This document shows positions 26,398-36,993 of a stretch of DNA of 64,000 bases, piece by piece (position 1 is the first letter of the stretch; each line of letters starts with the position of its first letter). The notes below the pieces were generated by a model. That model searched no databases and had not been told where the DNA came from. It worked only from the letters and a program-made list of their open reading frames with translations. The translations under genes and the position numbers were made by a program. This DNA comes from Rhizobium tropici CIAT 899 (GTDB lineage Bacteria; Pseudomonadota; Alphaproteobacteria; Rhizobiales; Rhizobiaceae): contig NC_020062.1 of the NCBI RefSeq assembly GCF_000330885.1, positions 1,558,374 through 1,622,373 of the forward strand, in the 5' to 3' direction.

Positions 26398-27450
26398 TTA
26401 CTGGACTGTCGTTCCCAAGCGCTTGACCGAACCGACCACTTGCAACGCGTGGCGCAGCGATGCGGCTGTTGCCACCACCATGGGCGGCAGCAGCAGCCAT
26501 TCCAACGTCCAGGCAGCCCCCGAGCGCTCCTGCTCGTGTACGAGCGATTGGTGAATGCCCGAAAGCTGCACGGCATTGAACCGCGCAAGCATGACCAGCG
26601 TTTCAGCCGCGACCGGGTTTTGCTTGTGCGGCATGGCCGAGGAGCCGCCGCCGCCGGCAAGCTCTATCTCGTCGCCCACCTGCGCCAGAAGTGCAACATC
26701 CTGGCCGATCTTGCCGAGGCTGCCTGAGATCATCGATAAGAGCCCGGCAAGCTCAGCAATGCGCCCTCTTTGGCTTTGCCATTGCGGCTCGTCCGTCAGG
26801 CCAAGCGCCTGCGCCAGCGAACTCCTGATTTCGGCCGCCTTCGGCCCGAATTTCTCCAACGTGCCGGCCGCGCCGCCGAACTGCAGCGGAAAACTCTCCT
26901 GCGTCAGCCGGTCGCGATATTGATCGAGCGGATGCTGCCACGCCCGCAGCCGATCGGACACGGTGATCGCGATCGCGGCCTGCATTCTGGTACGGCCCAT
27001 GAGCCTGTTCGATCCGAAACGCTCATCCAGCTTGGCGAGCGCGGAGGATACGGCAAAGAGGCGACTGCTCAGGATAAAGACCGCTGCCTTCAGCCGCAGC
27101 ATTAGGCTGGTATCGATGACATCCTGACTGGTAGCGCCGAAGTGGACATGTTTGCCTGCATCCTCTCCGACCGCCTTGCGCAGCTGCCGAACAAGATCCG
27201 GCACGACCACGCCATCCGATGCCGTTGCCGTCTTCAGGCTCTGCAGATCGGGCTCGAAGCCGGTGCAGACCTCAGCGATATGCGCAGCCGCATCCTGTGG
27301 GATCAGCCCATGCTGCGCCTCGACCTCGGCAAGCGCTGCTTCGAAAGAGAGCATGACGCGGATATCGGCCTTGGCCGAGAAATAGGCCGCAATCTCCTCG
27401 TCACCGAGAAGGCCCGACAGAAAGGGATGATCGAAGGGAGAAACGCTCAT
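26398..27450 (-). CDS. pcaB: 3-carboxy-cis,cis-muconate cycloisomerase
   Basis: 350 residues, cytoplasmic, aspartase/fumarase superfamily. The three superfamily regions are visible: HFGATSQDVIDT near residue 103, MGRTRMQAAIAITV near 150, and the flexible catalytic loop GGGGSSAMPHKQNPVA near 268. It converts 3-carboxymuconate to 4-carboxymuconolactone in the protocatechuate branch of the 3-oxoadipate pathway. It is shorter than Pseudomonas PcaB (about 450) because the C-terminal extension is absent, as in other rhizobial PcaB. It is the last gene of pcaDCHGB, three bases after pcaG. Confidence 0.93.
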   Translation of the reverse strand: MSVSPFDHPFLSGLLGDEEIAAYFSAKADIRVMLSFEAALAEVEAQHGLIPQDAAAHIAEVCTGFEPDLQSLKTATASDGVVVPDLVRQLRKAVGEDAGKHVHFGATSQDVIDTSLMLRLKAAVFILSSRLFAVSSALAKLDERFGSNRLMGRTRMQAAIAITVSDRLRAWQHPLDQYRDRLTQESFPLQFGGAAGTLEKFGPKAAEIRSSLAQALGLTDEPQWQSQRGRIAELAGLLSMISGSLGKIGQDVALLAQVGDEIELAGGGGSSAMPHKQNPVAAETLVMLARFNAVQLSGIHQSLVHEQERSGAAWTLEWLLLPPMVVATAASLRHALQVVGSVKRLGTTVQ

Positions 27451-27453
27451 GGC

Positions 27454-28067
27454 CTATATATCGAGGAAAACCGTTTCTTTGTCGCCCTGCAAATGGATGT
27501 CGAAGGTGTAGACGGAGCCTTCCTTCGCGGCAATCAGCGTTGCGAGGCGATCCCTGTGTTCGATACGCGCAAGCAAGGGATCCTCGGTGTTGGCTTCGGT
27601 CTCTTCCGGGAAATACATGCGCGTGTGCAGGCCGATATTGATGCCCCGCGCCACGATCCAGACAGTAATGTGCGGCGCTTGTCTGCGGCCGTCTTTGAAG
27701 GGAACGCGGCCGGGCTTGATCGTCCCGAAACGGAAAACGCCGTCGGTCGAATTGGTCGGGCAGCGGCCCCAGCCGGTAAAATTCGGATCGGCCGTGCCGC
27801 GCAGCTCCGACGGGCTGTTATAGAGCCCGGCGCTGTCGGCCTGCCAGATTTCGAGGACGGCATCCTTGACCGGTGCTCCCGCGCCATCGAGAACCCTGCC
27901 CGTCACGGTGATATGCTCGCCGAGCGTCTTGTCGTTGACCATGACGGAGCCGAGGTCGCTCTCGTAGACGCCGCTAACCTCGCTGTAATGCGGCGTCAGG
28001 CCGATATGGACGTAAGGCCCTGCCGTCTGCGACGGCGTTTCCTTGAGGTAACCGAGTTCCTGTACCA

Positions 28068-28068
<1 letters not shown>
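27454..28068 (-). CDS. pcaG: Protocatechuate 3,4-dioxygenase alpha subunit
   Basis: 204 residues. It starts MVQELGYLKETPSQTAGPYV, the standard PcaG N-terminus, and contains the intradiol dioxygenase core VTGRVLDGAGAPVKDAVLEIW. The alpha subunit lacks the iron ligands and pairs with PcaH to form the (alpha-beta)-Fe(III) holoenzyme that cleaves protocatechuate between the hydroxyls. The ATG overlaps the pcaH stop by one base (TGATG); a TTG one codon earlier is possible but less likely. Confidence 0.95.
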
Positions 28069-28829
<761 letters not shown>

Positions 28830-29234
28830 TCATGCCGCCTGTTCGGCGTCCATCTGTTCGAAAACCTGCTTGGCGATCTTGATCGCGTGGTTGGCGGCCG
28901 GTACGCCGGCATAGATCGCCACATGCAGAAGCGCCTCGCAGATGTCCTCGCGCGTTGCGCCGGTATTGCGCGTGGCGCGCACATGCATGGCCACTTCATC
29001 ATCCTGACCGAGCGCCGCGAGCAGGGCAATCGTCACGATGGACCGTTCACGCAGGCTCAGCGTCGGGCGCGACCAGACATGCCCCCAGGCCGCTTCGGTG
29101 ATCAGCTCCTGAAAAGGCTGATCGAACTCGGTCGACCCCTGCTGGGCGCGATCGACATGGCTGTCGCCGAGCACGGCGCGGCGTGTCGCCATGCCCTGCA
29201 GATAGCGCTCGGACGGCGCGGTGGGGTCATTCAT
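28830..29234 (-). CDS. pcaC: 4-carboxymuconolactone decarboxylase
   Basis: 134 residues, the length of stand-alone PcaC. Family features: GMATRRAVLGDSHVDRAQ near the N-terminus, then AAWGHVWSRPTLSLRERSIV and NTGATREDICEALLHVAIYAG. It belongs to the AhpD/CMD superfamily but lacks the redox Cys pair of AhpD. It decarboxylates 4-carboxymuconolactone to 3-oxoadipate enol-lactone. The start overlaps the pcaD stop (ATGA). Confidence 0.94.
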   Translation of the reverse strand: MNDPTAPSERYLQGMATRRAVLGDSHVDRAQQGSTEFDQPFQELITEAAWGHVWSRPTLSLRERSIVTIALLAALGQDDEVAMHVRATRNTGATREDICEALLHVAIYAGVPAANHAIKIAKQVFEQMDAEQAA

Positions 29235-30040
29235 CAGGCTTGTTCTCCACGCAGGACGACCTCGACGAAGGCACGGATGACTTCGGTCAAGGCCTCGGGT
29301 TGTTCGACGCAGGGAATATGGCCGGCGTCCTTGATCACTTCATAGCGCGCATTCGGAATGAGCTTCGCGGTCGACAGCACCAGCTCCGGCGGGGTGGAGC
29401 CATCCTGATCGCCGACGATGCAGATGGTGGGCACGGCGATCTTGGCCGCGGCTTCAGTCAAATCGGCATCGCGAAGGGCAGCACAAGTGGCGACGTAACC
29501 TGCGACCGGCTGGCGGATCAGCATATTGCAATAGCCGGCATAGGCGATGTTTTCCGGACGGCGGAAGGCGGGCGTGAACCAGCGCTCCATGATGGAATCG
29601 ACGATGGATTCGATACCCTCAGCCTCGACCTGCGCAATGCGGGCATTCCAGCTGTCGGCCATACCGATCTTCGCAGCGGTATCGCAGAGGATCAACGCCC
29701 GCACCAGATCCGGACGCCGCTGATAGAGCGACTGCGCAATCAGCCCACCGACCGACAGGCCGCAGACAATGGCATTCTTGACCGAAAGGAAATCGAGCAG
29801 GCCGGCAAGGTCGGTCGCATGATCCTCGATGGAATAGGGCATCTGGCCAAGATCGGAGAGGCCATGGCCGCGCTTGTCATAGAGCACGATAGCGAGATCG
29901 CCGGCGAGCCGCACGATCACATCGCGCCAGATCCGGAAATCGGTTCCGAGCGAATTGGCAAAGACAAGAACCGGCTTGTCGGCGGGGCCGCCGATGATCT
30001 GATAATGGATCGTGACGTCGTTGATACGAGCAAACTGCAC
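29234..30040 (-). CDS. pcaD: 3-oxoadipate enol-lactonase
   Basis: 268 residues, alpha/beta hydrolase. The nucleophile elbow is CGLSVGG near residue 102, the catalytic His is in DAGHIPCVEQP near residue 248, and the acid is probably the Asp in IVGDQDGSTP. It hydrolyses the enol-lactone to 3-oxoadipate. I start at the GTG at 30040 (reading as QFARINDVTIHYQIIG after the start), because AGGAGA lies six bases upstream and family proteins begin here; no ATG is available nearby. It is the first gene of the pcaDCHGB operon. Confidence 0.93.
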   Translation of the reverse strand: MQFARINDVTIHYQIIGGPADKPVLVFANSLGTDFRIWRDVIVRLAGDLAIVLYDKRGHGLSDLGQMPYSIEDHATDLAGLLDFLSVKNAIVCGLSVGGLIAQSLYQRRPDLVRALILCDTAAKIGMADSWNARIAQVEAEGIESIVDSIMERWFTPAFRRPENIAYAGYCNMLIRQPVAGYVATCAALRDADLTEAAAKIAVPTICIVGDQDGSTPPELVLSTAKLIPNARYEVIKDAGHIPCVEQPEALTEVIRAFVEVVLRGEQA

Positions 30041-30110
30041 TGGAAATCTCCTAGGAGGTGAGATTGGATGTATAATCTGGTTAGGTAAAATGATATTTCT
30101 TTGCTCTACG

Positions 30111-30126
30111 ATAACTCTCCGGTTAT
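30111..30126. promoter_or_regulatory. Candidate PcaQ-binding box between pcaD and pcaQ
   Basis: ATAACTCTCCGGTTAT is a near-perfect dyad (ATAAC-N6-GTTAT) and fits the PcaQ site ATAACC-N4-GGTTAA described for S. meliloti. It lies about 70 bases upstream of the pcaD GTG and only eight bases before the pcaQ ATG. PcaQ bound here could activate pcaD and repress its own gene. A partial half-site, CTGGTTAG, is at 30077-30084. Confidence 0.7.
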
Positions 30127-30134
30127 GAGTGAGC

Positions 30135-31061
30135 ATGCTCGACGCACGCATCAAGTTCCGCCATCTGCAGACCTTTGTCGAGGTTGCGCGCCAGAAAAGC
30201 GTGATCAAGGCGGCTGGCCTGTTGAATATCAGCCAGCCGGCGGTGACGAAAACCATCCGCGAACTGGAAGAAGCGCTTGGGGTCGCCGTTTTCGAACGCG
30301 ACGGGCGCGGCATCCGCATCTCCCGCTACGGCGAAGTCTTTCTCCGCCATGCCGGAGCAGCACTCACAGCACTTCGCCAGGGTCTCGATTCCGTCTCGCA
30401 GGAGCGCTCCGGCGAGGCGCCGCCGATCCGCGTCGGCGCGCTGCCGACGGTTTCGACACGGATCATGCCGCGGGCGATGGACCTGTTTCTGAAAGAGGAG
30501 ACCTGGAGCCGCATCAAGATCGTTACCGGCGAGAACGCGGTACTGCTGGAGCAGTTGCGCGTCGGTGATCTCGATCTCGTCGTCGGGCGATTGGCGAGCC
30601 CCGACAAGATGACCGGCTTTTCCTTCGAGCACCTCTATTCCGAACAGGTGGTCTTCGCCGTCAGGGCCGGCCATCCGCTGCTGTCGGGCAAGCAGTCGCT
30701 GTTTTCCGATCTCAACCGATACACGATCCTGATGCCGACGCGCGGCTCGATCATCCGCCCCTTCGTAGAGAGCTTCCTGATCGCCAACGGCGCCGGCGGG
30801 TTGCCCAACCAGATCGAAACCGTCTCCGACTCCTTCGGCCGCGCCTTCGTGCGATCGAGCGATGCCATTTGGATCATCTCGGCCGGCGTCGTTGCCGGCG
30901 ATGTCGATGACGGGCTGCTGGCGCTGCTGCCGATCGACACCAGCGAGACGAAAGGACCGGTCGGCTTGACCATGCGCACCGACGCCATCCCCACACTGCC
31001 CCTGTCGATCCTGATGCAGACGATCCGGGAAGCGGCAGGCGAGATTGCCAAAAAGCTCTAG
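30135..31061 (+). CDS. pcaQ: LysR-type activator of the pca operon, PcaQ
   Basis: 308 residues. The winged helix-turn-helix at about 1-65 includes KAAGLLNISQPAVTKTIREL and the linker VFERDGRGIRIS. The effector-binding domain begins near residue 95 (IRVGALPTVSTRIMP). The N-terminus MLDARIKFRHLQTFVEVA matches PcaQ of Agrobacterium/Sinorhizobium, which responds to the pathway intermediate beta-carboxymuconate/gamma-carboxymuconolactone. A GTG six bases earlier is an alternative start. It is divergent from pcaD with the binding box between them. Confidence 0.92.
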   Translation: MLDARIKFRHLQTFVEVARQKSVIKAAGLLNISQPAVTKTIRELEEALGVAVFERDGRGIRISRYGEVFLRHAGAALTALRQGLDSVSQERSGEAPPIRVGALPTVSTRIMPRAMDLFLKEETWSRIKIVTGENAVLLEQLRVGDLDLVVGRLASPDKMTGFSFEHLYSEQVVFAVRAGHPLLSGKQSLFSDLNRYTILMPTRGSIIRPFVESFLIANGAGGLPNQIETVSDSFGRAFVRSSDAIWIISAGVVAGDVDDGLLALLPIDTSETKGPVGLTMRTDAIPTLPLSILMQTIREAAGEIAKKL

Positions 31062-31080
31062 GCTCACGACCTATTAAATT

Positions 31081-31101
31081 TCCCGCATGATCAGTGCGGG
31101 A
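31081..31101 (+). terminator. Hairpin after pcaQ
   Basis: Inverted repeat TCCCGCA (31081-31087) and TGCGGGA (31095-31101) with a 7-base loop, 20 bases after the pcaQ stop and followed by TTGATT. It is a moderate terminator candidate. The remaining bases up to 31247 show nothing recognisable. Confidence 0.5.
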
Positions 31102-31247
31102 TTGATTCCATGACGGCGAACAGGAGTCGTCTTGAGCGATTTATCTTGGCTGATGCAGACGCGGATGAAGTACATTCGGCTGATAATCGGCGCGACGCAT
31201 CTAACGTGGATTGACTGCACCGTTGCCGCAACTCCAGCCGGACTCGA

Positions 31248-32031
31248 TTAGCCCATCCAGACCTCGTTCAACAGCTTTCGGCCCGAACGGCTGATCGGCA
31301 GCACCGTAGCGTCATTGACGCGGATGCCGCGCCGGCAGCTTCCCATCGACGCCTTTTCGGCGAGCCGGCGCGACACCCAATGCGAGCGATGGCACGCCAG
31401 CCTTCTCGCCGAGCGCCGCAATCGCGGCCACCAGATTTATCAGGATCAAGGCGTCGCCACGGTCGGTCCATACCCTGACGTAATGGTCCTCGGCGCTCAG
31501 GGCAAGGATGGCGGCGCTGCGCATTCCGAGCGGAAGCTTCGCGCGCAACGCTTGATCAGAATTCGAACGCGGCGGATGCTGCGCCTCGCATGCGGCGCTC
31601 TGTGTGCGGGATTGCCGGAGCAAGTTCCAGCCGAGGCTTCCGATAACGAGGTTGGACAGAAGCACCTGGGTGGTCAGCTCGGGATAGGTGACGTGCGAAA
31701 GCGCCCGAGGCGCCGATAAACCCAAGGCTTCGAGAACGATCAAGCCGCCAGCCGGAGCCGTGATGACACCAATCGCGAGCATCACCCAAAACGGCAATGC
31801 GCCGCCGAACCAAAATCGCCGAACGATTTCGCAGAGCGCAAAGACGATCGCACAGATGGCAATGGCGACCCCGACGAAATGCAACAGGCGAAGCGTAAGC
31901 GTCATGCTGACATAGGTGCCGAACGCACCCGTTACAGCGAACACCGTCGCGACGACCAGCGGGAGCAAGAGGACAACGGGACGGCGCCACCGAAGAGGCG
32001 CAGTCGCCGAGAAGATGCCGGGAATGGTCAC
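31248..32031 (-). pseudogene. LytTR-domain membrane regulator, frameshifted
   Basis: The first frame starts with GTG at 32031. It encodes four hydrophobic helices (about residues 18-130), a linker, and the first half of a LytTR DNA-binding domain (AAILALSAEDHYVRVWT, then INLVAAIAALGEKAG). It then runs into an abrupt, non-homologous end at 31312. The second half of LytTR continues in another frame: CHRSHWVSRRLAEKASMG, then ATVLPISRSGRKLLNEVWMG, with a stop at 31248-31250. Both halves fit one domain, so a net shift of one base has occurred at about 31395-31410. This is either a real inactivating mutation, programmed frameshifting or a sequencing error. The intact product would be about 260 residues. 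Confidence 0.75.
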
Positions 32032-32121
32032 TGGCGAATAAACCCCACCGTTCGCGAAATCGGGCTCGACCTGCTCGGCCGCCCCTACCTAACAGGATAG
32101 CGGCTCATAGGAGGTGCATCA

Positions 32122-33198
32122 ATGCCATTCGCGATTTACAAGTGGCGCCGCTCGGCCGCCTTGCTGTTCTGCAGCACACCGATAATGGTGGGCCTGCTCT
32201 TCGGCGCAGCGAGAGCAGCCGAGGCAGGCTGGCGACCCTACGAGGTCCCGCCGTCCATCACGAACCCCGAGAAGATCCCGGTCGCTCTGTACTACCCGAC
32301 ACAGGCGCCTATGCGCTCGACCGTGGTGGGATCATTCACGGTCCGCGCGACCCTAATGGCCGCTCCGGAGGCAAAGACCAAAGGCCTCATCGTGATCAGC
32401 CACGGGACCGGCGGTTCGGAATTCGGCCAAAGCAGCTTGGCCGAGGCCCTCGCGCGGGATGGCTATTTGGTGGCGGCGTTGCGTCACCCGGGCGACAATT
32501 ACCAAGACGGCTCGCTGTGGCAAAAGCCGCTGGGCGCCTACTTCACGGAGCGGCCCCGCCAGCTCTCGCGCCTGATCGACGCTCTGCTTGCGGACCCCGA
32601 ATGGAAGGACCGCATTGCGACGGATGCCAACGGTCCCCGGATCGGCGCCGCCGGGCATTCGGCCGGCGGCTACACCGTGGCTGCCTTGGCGGGCGGCCGG
32701 GTCGATCTATCCCGGATCGGCACGCATTGCGCGAAGGAGGCCTCGGAGGACCCGATTACTTGCGGCATGATCCGGGACATTCGCCAAATGCAGGCGCCAC
32801 TTGTGCTCGAATCGACCGTAGATCCGCGTATCCGCGCGATCGTCGCCATGGCACCCGTCGGCGTCATGTTCACGGAGCAGTCCCTGAAGGCCATCACCGT
32901 GCCGGCCCTGATCTATGCCGCGGAAAAGGACCGCTGGCTGCCGCCACGCTTTCACGCTGCATGGATCGGGCAGAACATTCCCGGAGCTGCCTATCGAGTC
33001 ATCCCCAATGCCGGGCATTTCGCCTTCATGAACACCGCCAGCGTTCCGATACAGACATTGGATGGCGACATCAGCGACAACCCGCCCGGCTTCGATCGCA
33101 CGGAATTTCTGAAGCAGCTTGGCGAAGAAATCCCGGCATTCTTCGATCGAACGCTCACGCTTGCACCGAATGGGATCAAGCGTGGCGTATCGCCCTAA
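32122..33198 (+). CDS. Exported alpha/beta hydrolase (dienelactone hydrolase/PAF-acetylhydrolase-like)
   Basis: 358 residues. The N-terminal hydrophobic stretch ends in GAARAAEAGW and looks like a signal peptide, so the enzyme is probably periplasmic. The oxyanion region is VISHGTGGSEFG near residue 93, the nucleophile elbow is AAGHSAGGYT near residue 177, the acid is in AAEKDRWLPP and the His in PNAGHFAFM. A strong AGGAGG precedes the ATG. The substrate is unknown: an ester, lactone or short acyl group. It is divergent from the LytTR gene with 90 bases between them, so that regulator was probably its controller. Confidence 0.8.
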   Translation: MPFAIYKWRRSAALLFCSTPIMVGLLFGAARAAEAGWRPYEVPPSITNPEKIPVALYYPTQAPMRSTVVGSFTVRATLMAAPEAKTKGLIVISHGTGGSEFGQSSLAEALARDGYLVAALRHPGDNYQDGSLWQKPLGAYFTERPRQLSRLIDALLADPEWKDRIATDANGPRIGAAGHSAGGYTVAALAGGRVDLSRIGTHCAKEASEDPITCGMIRDIRQMQAPLVLESTVDPRIRAIVAMAPVGVMFTEQSLKAITVPALIYAAEKDRWLPPRFHAAWIGQNIPGAAYRVIPNAGHFAFMNTASVPIQTLDGDISDNPPGFDRTEFLKQLGEEIPAFFDRTLTLAPNGIKRGVSP

Positions 33199-33207
33199 TT
33201 CTTTTGC

Positions 33208-34407
<1,200 letters not shown>

Positions 34408-34493
34408 TCAAGTCTCCTCAGCGCGAGGCGGGTCCGCAATGGACATTTCGGTCATGAAATTGCACAAATCGAACATGGCTAGGGAGGAGTGCC

Positions 34494-35381
34494 ATGACGA
34501 AGACTGTGCCGACCTATGAGCTCTATGGCGAAAGTACCGGCCGAAAGCCGGATTTCTGGCTGCATTGCGAGACGATTCCCTCCCGCAGCAGCCTTCACCA
34601 CTGGGAAATCCGTGCGCACCGGCACGAGAGCTTCTTTCAAATCTTGTACATCGAAGCCGGTTCCGGCGACGCCATCTTTGACGGAATTCCCCATGCCATA
34701 ACGCCACCCGCCGTCATTACCGTGCCGCCACACCTCAATCACGGCTTCCGGTTTTCGCGAGATATAGATGGCTTCGTCATCACTGTGTTGATCTCGCATC
34801 TGAAGGCATCCCCCGGCAATCGCAGCCGGCTGGGCGCATGGCTTGCCGGGCCGCATCTGACCTTGCTCGACACTCAAGACGAACACGCGGCGTATGTCGC
34901 CAAGACGCTAAAACGCCTGGGCGAAGAATTTGCCAGCCATCGCAACGGCCGCAACGATCTCCTTGATGCCTATCTGACCTCGGCCTTGCTGCTGACGGCA
35001 CGGATCGCCCAACAGGCCGAGGAAGGATCGACCCCGAGCGATGAAAACGAGCGGCGGATGGAGATGCTGCAAGATCTCATCCAGCGCCACTTCCGCTCGC
35101 ATAAGCCGGCCGCCTTCTATGCCGAAAATCTCGGCATCTCGCCGGCCCATCTCAGTCGCATCGTGCGCAGCCGGACGGGGCATGGCGCGCACGAACTCAT
35201 TACACGCAAGCTGCTGGATGAGGCCAAGCGCGAACTGGTCTTCACCTTCGCCACTGTCCAGGAAATCAGCTATCGTCTCGGCTTTTCCGATCCCGCCTAT
35301 TTCTCCCGCTTCTTCGTCAAGCAGACCGGCCAGACGCCTCGCGTCTGGCGGCTCGAGGAGCGGGAGAGGTTGGGAATGTGA
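34494..35381 (+). CDS. pobR: AraC-family regulator of pobA (PobR type)
   Basis: 295 residues. An N-terminal cupin-like sensor (about 35-130, with WEIRAHRHESFFQILYIEAG) precedes a C-terminal double helix-turn-helix (about 190-285). The DNA-binding part includes YAENLGISPAHLSRIVR and VQEISYRLGFSDPAYFSRFF, the AraC signature. GGGAGGAG precedes the ATG. It probably senses 4-hydroxybenzoate and activates divergent pobA across the 113-base gap. It ends three bases before the convergent pcaR gene. Confidence 0.88.
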   Translation: MTKTVPTYELYGESTGRKPDFWLHCETIPSRSSLHHWEIRAHRHESFFQILYIEAGSGDAIFDGIPHAITPPAVITVPPHLNHGFRFSRDIDGFVITVLISHLKASPGNRSRLGAWLAGPHLTLLDTQDEHAAYVAKTLKRLGEEFASHRNGRNDLLDAYLTSALLLTARIAQQAEEGSTPSDENERRMEMLQDLIQRHFRSHKPAAFYAENLGISPAHLSRIVRSRTGHGAHELITRKLLDEAKRELVFTFATVQEISYRLGFSDPAYFSRFFVKQTGQTPRVWRLEERERLGM

Positions 35382-35384
35382 TGG

Positions 35385-36140
35385 TTACGGCAGCACCAGC
35401 CGCAGCGCCTTCTGCGTCTCCTGCAGCAACGGCAGAAACCGCTCCGCCATCTCCGCGGCGGCGACATATGCAGCCGGAGCACCGATATTGATTGCCGCCA
35501 CGGTCTGGCCGCGATCATTTTCGATAGGCACGGCAATCGAGCAAAGACCTATTTCCAGTTCCTGGTCGATGACAGCATAGCCCTGTTCCCTCACCCGGCG
35601 GAACTCCGCCATCAACTCCTCCGGGTCTGTCTTGGTGTTCGGCGTGTTTGCCTTGAGGTCGGTTCGCCCAAGCACGGAGCGCGCCTCGCTTTCCGGCAAA
35701 GCAGCAAGCAGGACGCGGCCCATTGAAGCGCAGAAGGCCGGAAGGCGGCTGCCGGGCGTCAGATTGATCGACATCACCCGACGCTGCGAGGCGCGCGCGA
35801 TATAGACGACCTCCGCACCGTCGAGCACCGAGGCTGACGCATTCTGCCCGGCGCGCTCGGCAAGCTGATCGAGATGCGGCTGGATGATGGTCGGCAGCGG
35901 CGTCGCGGCCAGATAGGCATGACCGAGCCTGAGGATCTTCGGCGTCAGCGTGAAGAATTTGCCATCATAGACGGCATAACCGAGCTCGGAGAGCGTCAGC
36001 AGCGAACGACGCACCGTGGCACGATCGAGGCCGGTCAGCTTCGATGCCTCGGCAATCGTCAGACGCTGCCGCGTCTCGCCGAAGGCTTCGATGACTTTCA
36101 ATCCCTTGGCAAAGCCGCTGACGAAATCCGTTTCGCGCAT
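35385..36140 (-). CDS. pcaR: IclR-family regulator PcaR
   Basis: 251 residues. The N-terminal winged helix (about 8-70, LTIAEASKLTGLDRATVRRS) is followed by the IclR effector domain (about 80-250, with SASVLDGAEVVYIARASQRR). The start MRETDFVSGFAKGLKVIEAF matches PcaR/PobR/CatR-type IclR regulators. I use the ATG at 36140 with CGGAGA upstream; a longer reading to 36545 passes through the operator region and pcaI in antisense. It likely responds to 3-oxoadipate and activates pcaIJF. Confidence 0.92.
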   Translation of the reverse strand: MRETDFVSGFAKGLKVIEAFGETRQRLTIAEASKLTGLDRATVRRSLLTLSELGYAVYDGKFFTLTPKILRLGHAYLAATPLPTIIQPHLDQLAERAGQNASASVLDGAEVVYIARASQRRVMSINLTPGSRLPAFCASMGRVLLAALPESEARSVLGRTDLKANTPNTKTDPEELMAEFRRVREQGYAVIDQELEIGLCSIAVPIENDRGQTVAAINIGAPAAYVAAAEMAERFLPLLQETQKALRLVLP

Positions 36141-36157
36141 AACGTCTCCGACCTCAC

Positions 36158-36198
36158 ATTTGTGCGATATATGAACAAAAATCAAATAACGCACAAAT
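36158..36198. promoter_or_regulatory. pcaR-pcaI operator region with PcaR-like box
   Basis: A 9-base inverted repeat, ATTTGTGCG (36158-36166) and CGCACAAAT (36190-36198), flanks an A/T-rich core. Inside it, GTGCGATATATGAAC (36162-36176) matches 11 of 15 positions of the reverse complement of the Pseudomonas putida PcaR site as I recall it (GTTCGATAATCGCAC). The region lies between divergent pcaR and pcaI, 18 bases upstream of pcaR and 88 bases upstream of pcaI. Confidence 0.6.
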
Positions 36199-36285
36199 CG
36201 ATTGCCGTCCAGCCCCTGCTGATCTATTCGAAAGGAAGAGGACGGGGCGCCTTGGTCCGCCCGCATGGCAAGTGGGAGTTTCCGC

Positions 36286-36993
36286 ATGGATAAGACAATC
36301 GCGAGCACGGCGGCCGCCGTCTCGGACATCGGCGATGGTGCAACCGTCATGATCGGCGGCTTTGGTGGTTCCGGCGCGCCGATCGAACTCATCCATGCGC
36401 TGATCGATAAGGGCCCGAAGAACCTGACCATCATCAACAACAACGCCGGCAATGGGCGCATCGGCATCGCCGCAATGATCGATGCCGGCATGGTCAGGAA
36501 GATGATCTGCTCCTTCCCGCGTTCATCCGATCCGCGCGCCTTCACCGACCGTTATCTGGCGGGCGAAATCGAGCTGGAACTGGTGCCTCAAGGGACTCTT
36601 GCCGAACGCATCCGCGCCGGCGGCGCCGGCATTCCGGCTTTCTACACCCCGACCGCCTACGGCACGGAACTTGCCGACGGCAAGGTCATCGCGGAATTCG
36701 ACGGACGCCACTATGTTCAGGAGCGCTGGCTCAAGGCCGATTTCGCCATTGTCAAGGCACATCTCGGCGATGTGCAGGGCAATCTCATCTACAACAAGGC
36801 CGGCCGCAATTTTAATCCGCTGATGTGCATGGCCGCGACGAGGACGATCGCACAGGTCTCGAAAATCGTTGCCGCTGGCGAGCTCGATCCCGAGCACATC
36901 GTTACCCCCGGCATCTTCGTCAACGGCGTCGTTGAGGTCGCCGATCCGCAGCAGGAAGAAAATCTCATTCGAGCCGGAGTGGCCTACGTATGA
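36286..36993 (+). CDS. pcaI: 3-oxoadipate CoA-transferase subunit A
   Basis: 235 residues, CoA-transferase family I alpha chain. The glycine-rich CoA-binding motif GATVMIGGFGGSGAPIELI is at about residues 20-38. It pairs with PcaJ to transfer CoA from succinyl-CoA to 3-oxoadipate. GGGAG lies just upstream of the ATG at 36286; an earlier ATG at 36265 would add seven residues. Its stop overlaps the pcaJ start (ATGA). First gene of pcaIJF, divergent from pcaR. Confidence 0.94.
   Translation: MDKTIASTAAAVSDIGDGATVMIGGFGGSGAPIELIHALIDKGPKNLTIINNNAGNGRIGIAAMIDAGMVRKMICSFPRSSDPRAFTDRYLAGEIELELVPQGTLAERIRAGGAGIPAFYTPTAYGTELADGKVIAEFDGRHYVQERWLKADFAIVKAHLGDVQGNLIYNKAGRNFNPLMCMAATRTIAQVSKIVAAGELDPEHIVTPGIFVNGVVEVADPQQEENLIRAGVAYV

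Noticed and set aside
35385..36545. Longer reading of pcaR up to 36545
   Set aside because: The extra N-terminal part is antisense to pcaI and passes through the operator; the family start and a CGGAGA site place the start at 36140.
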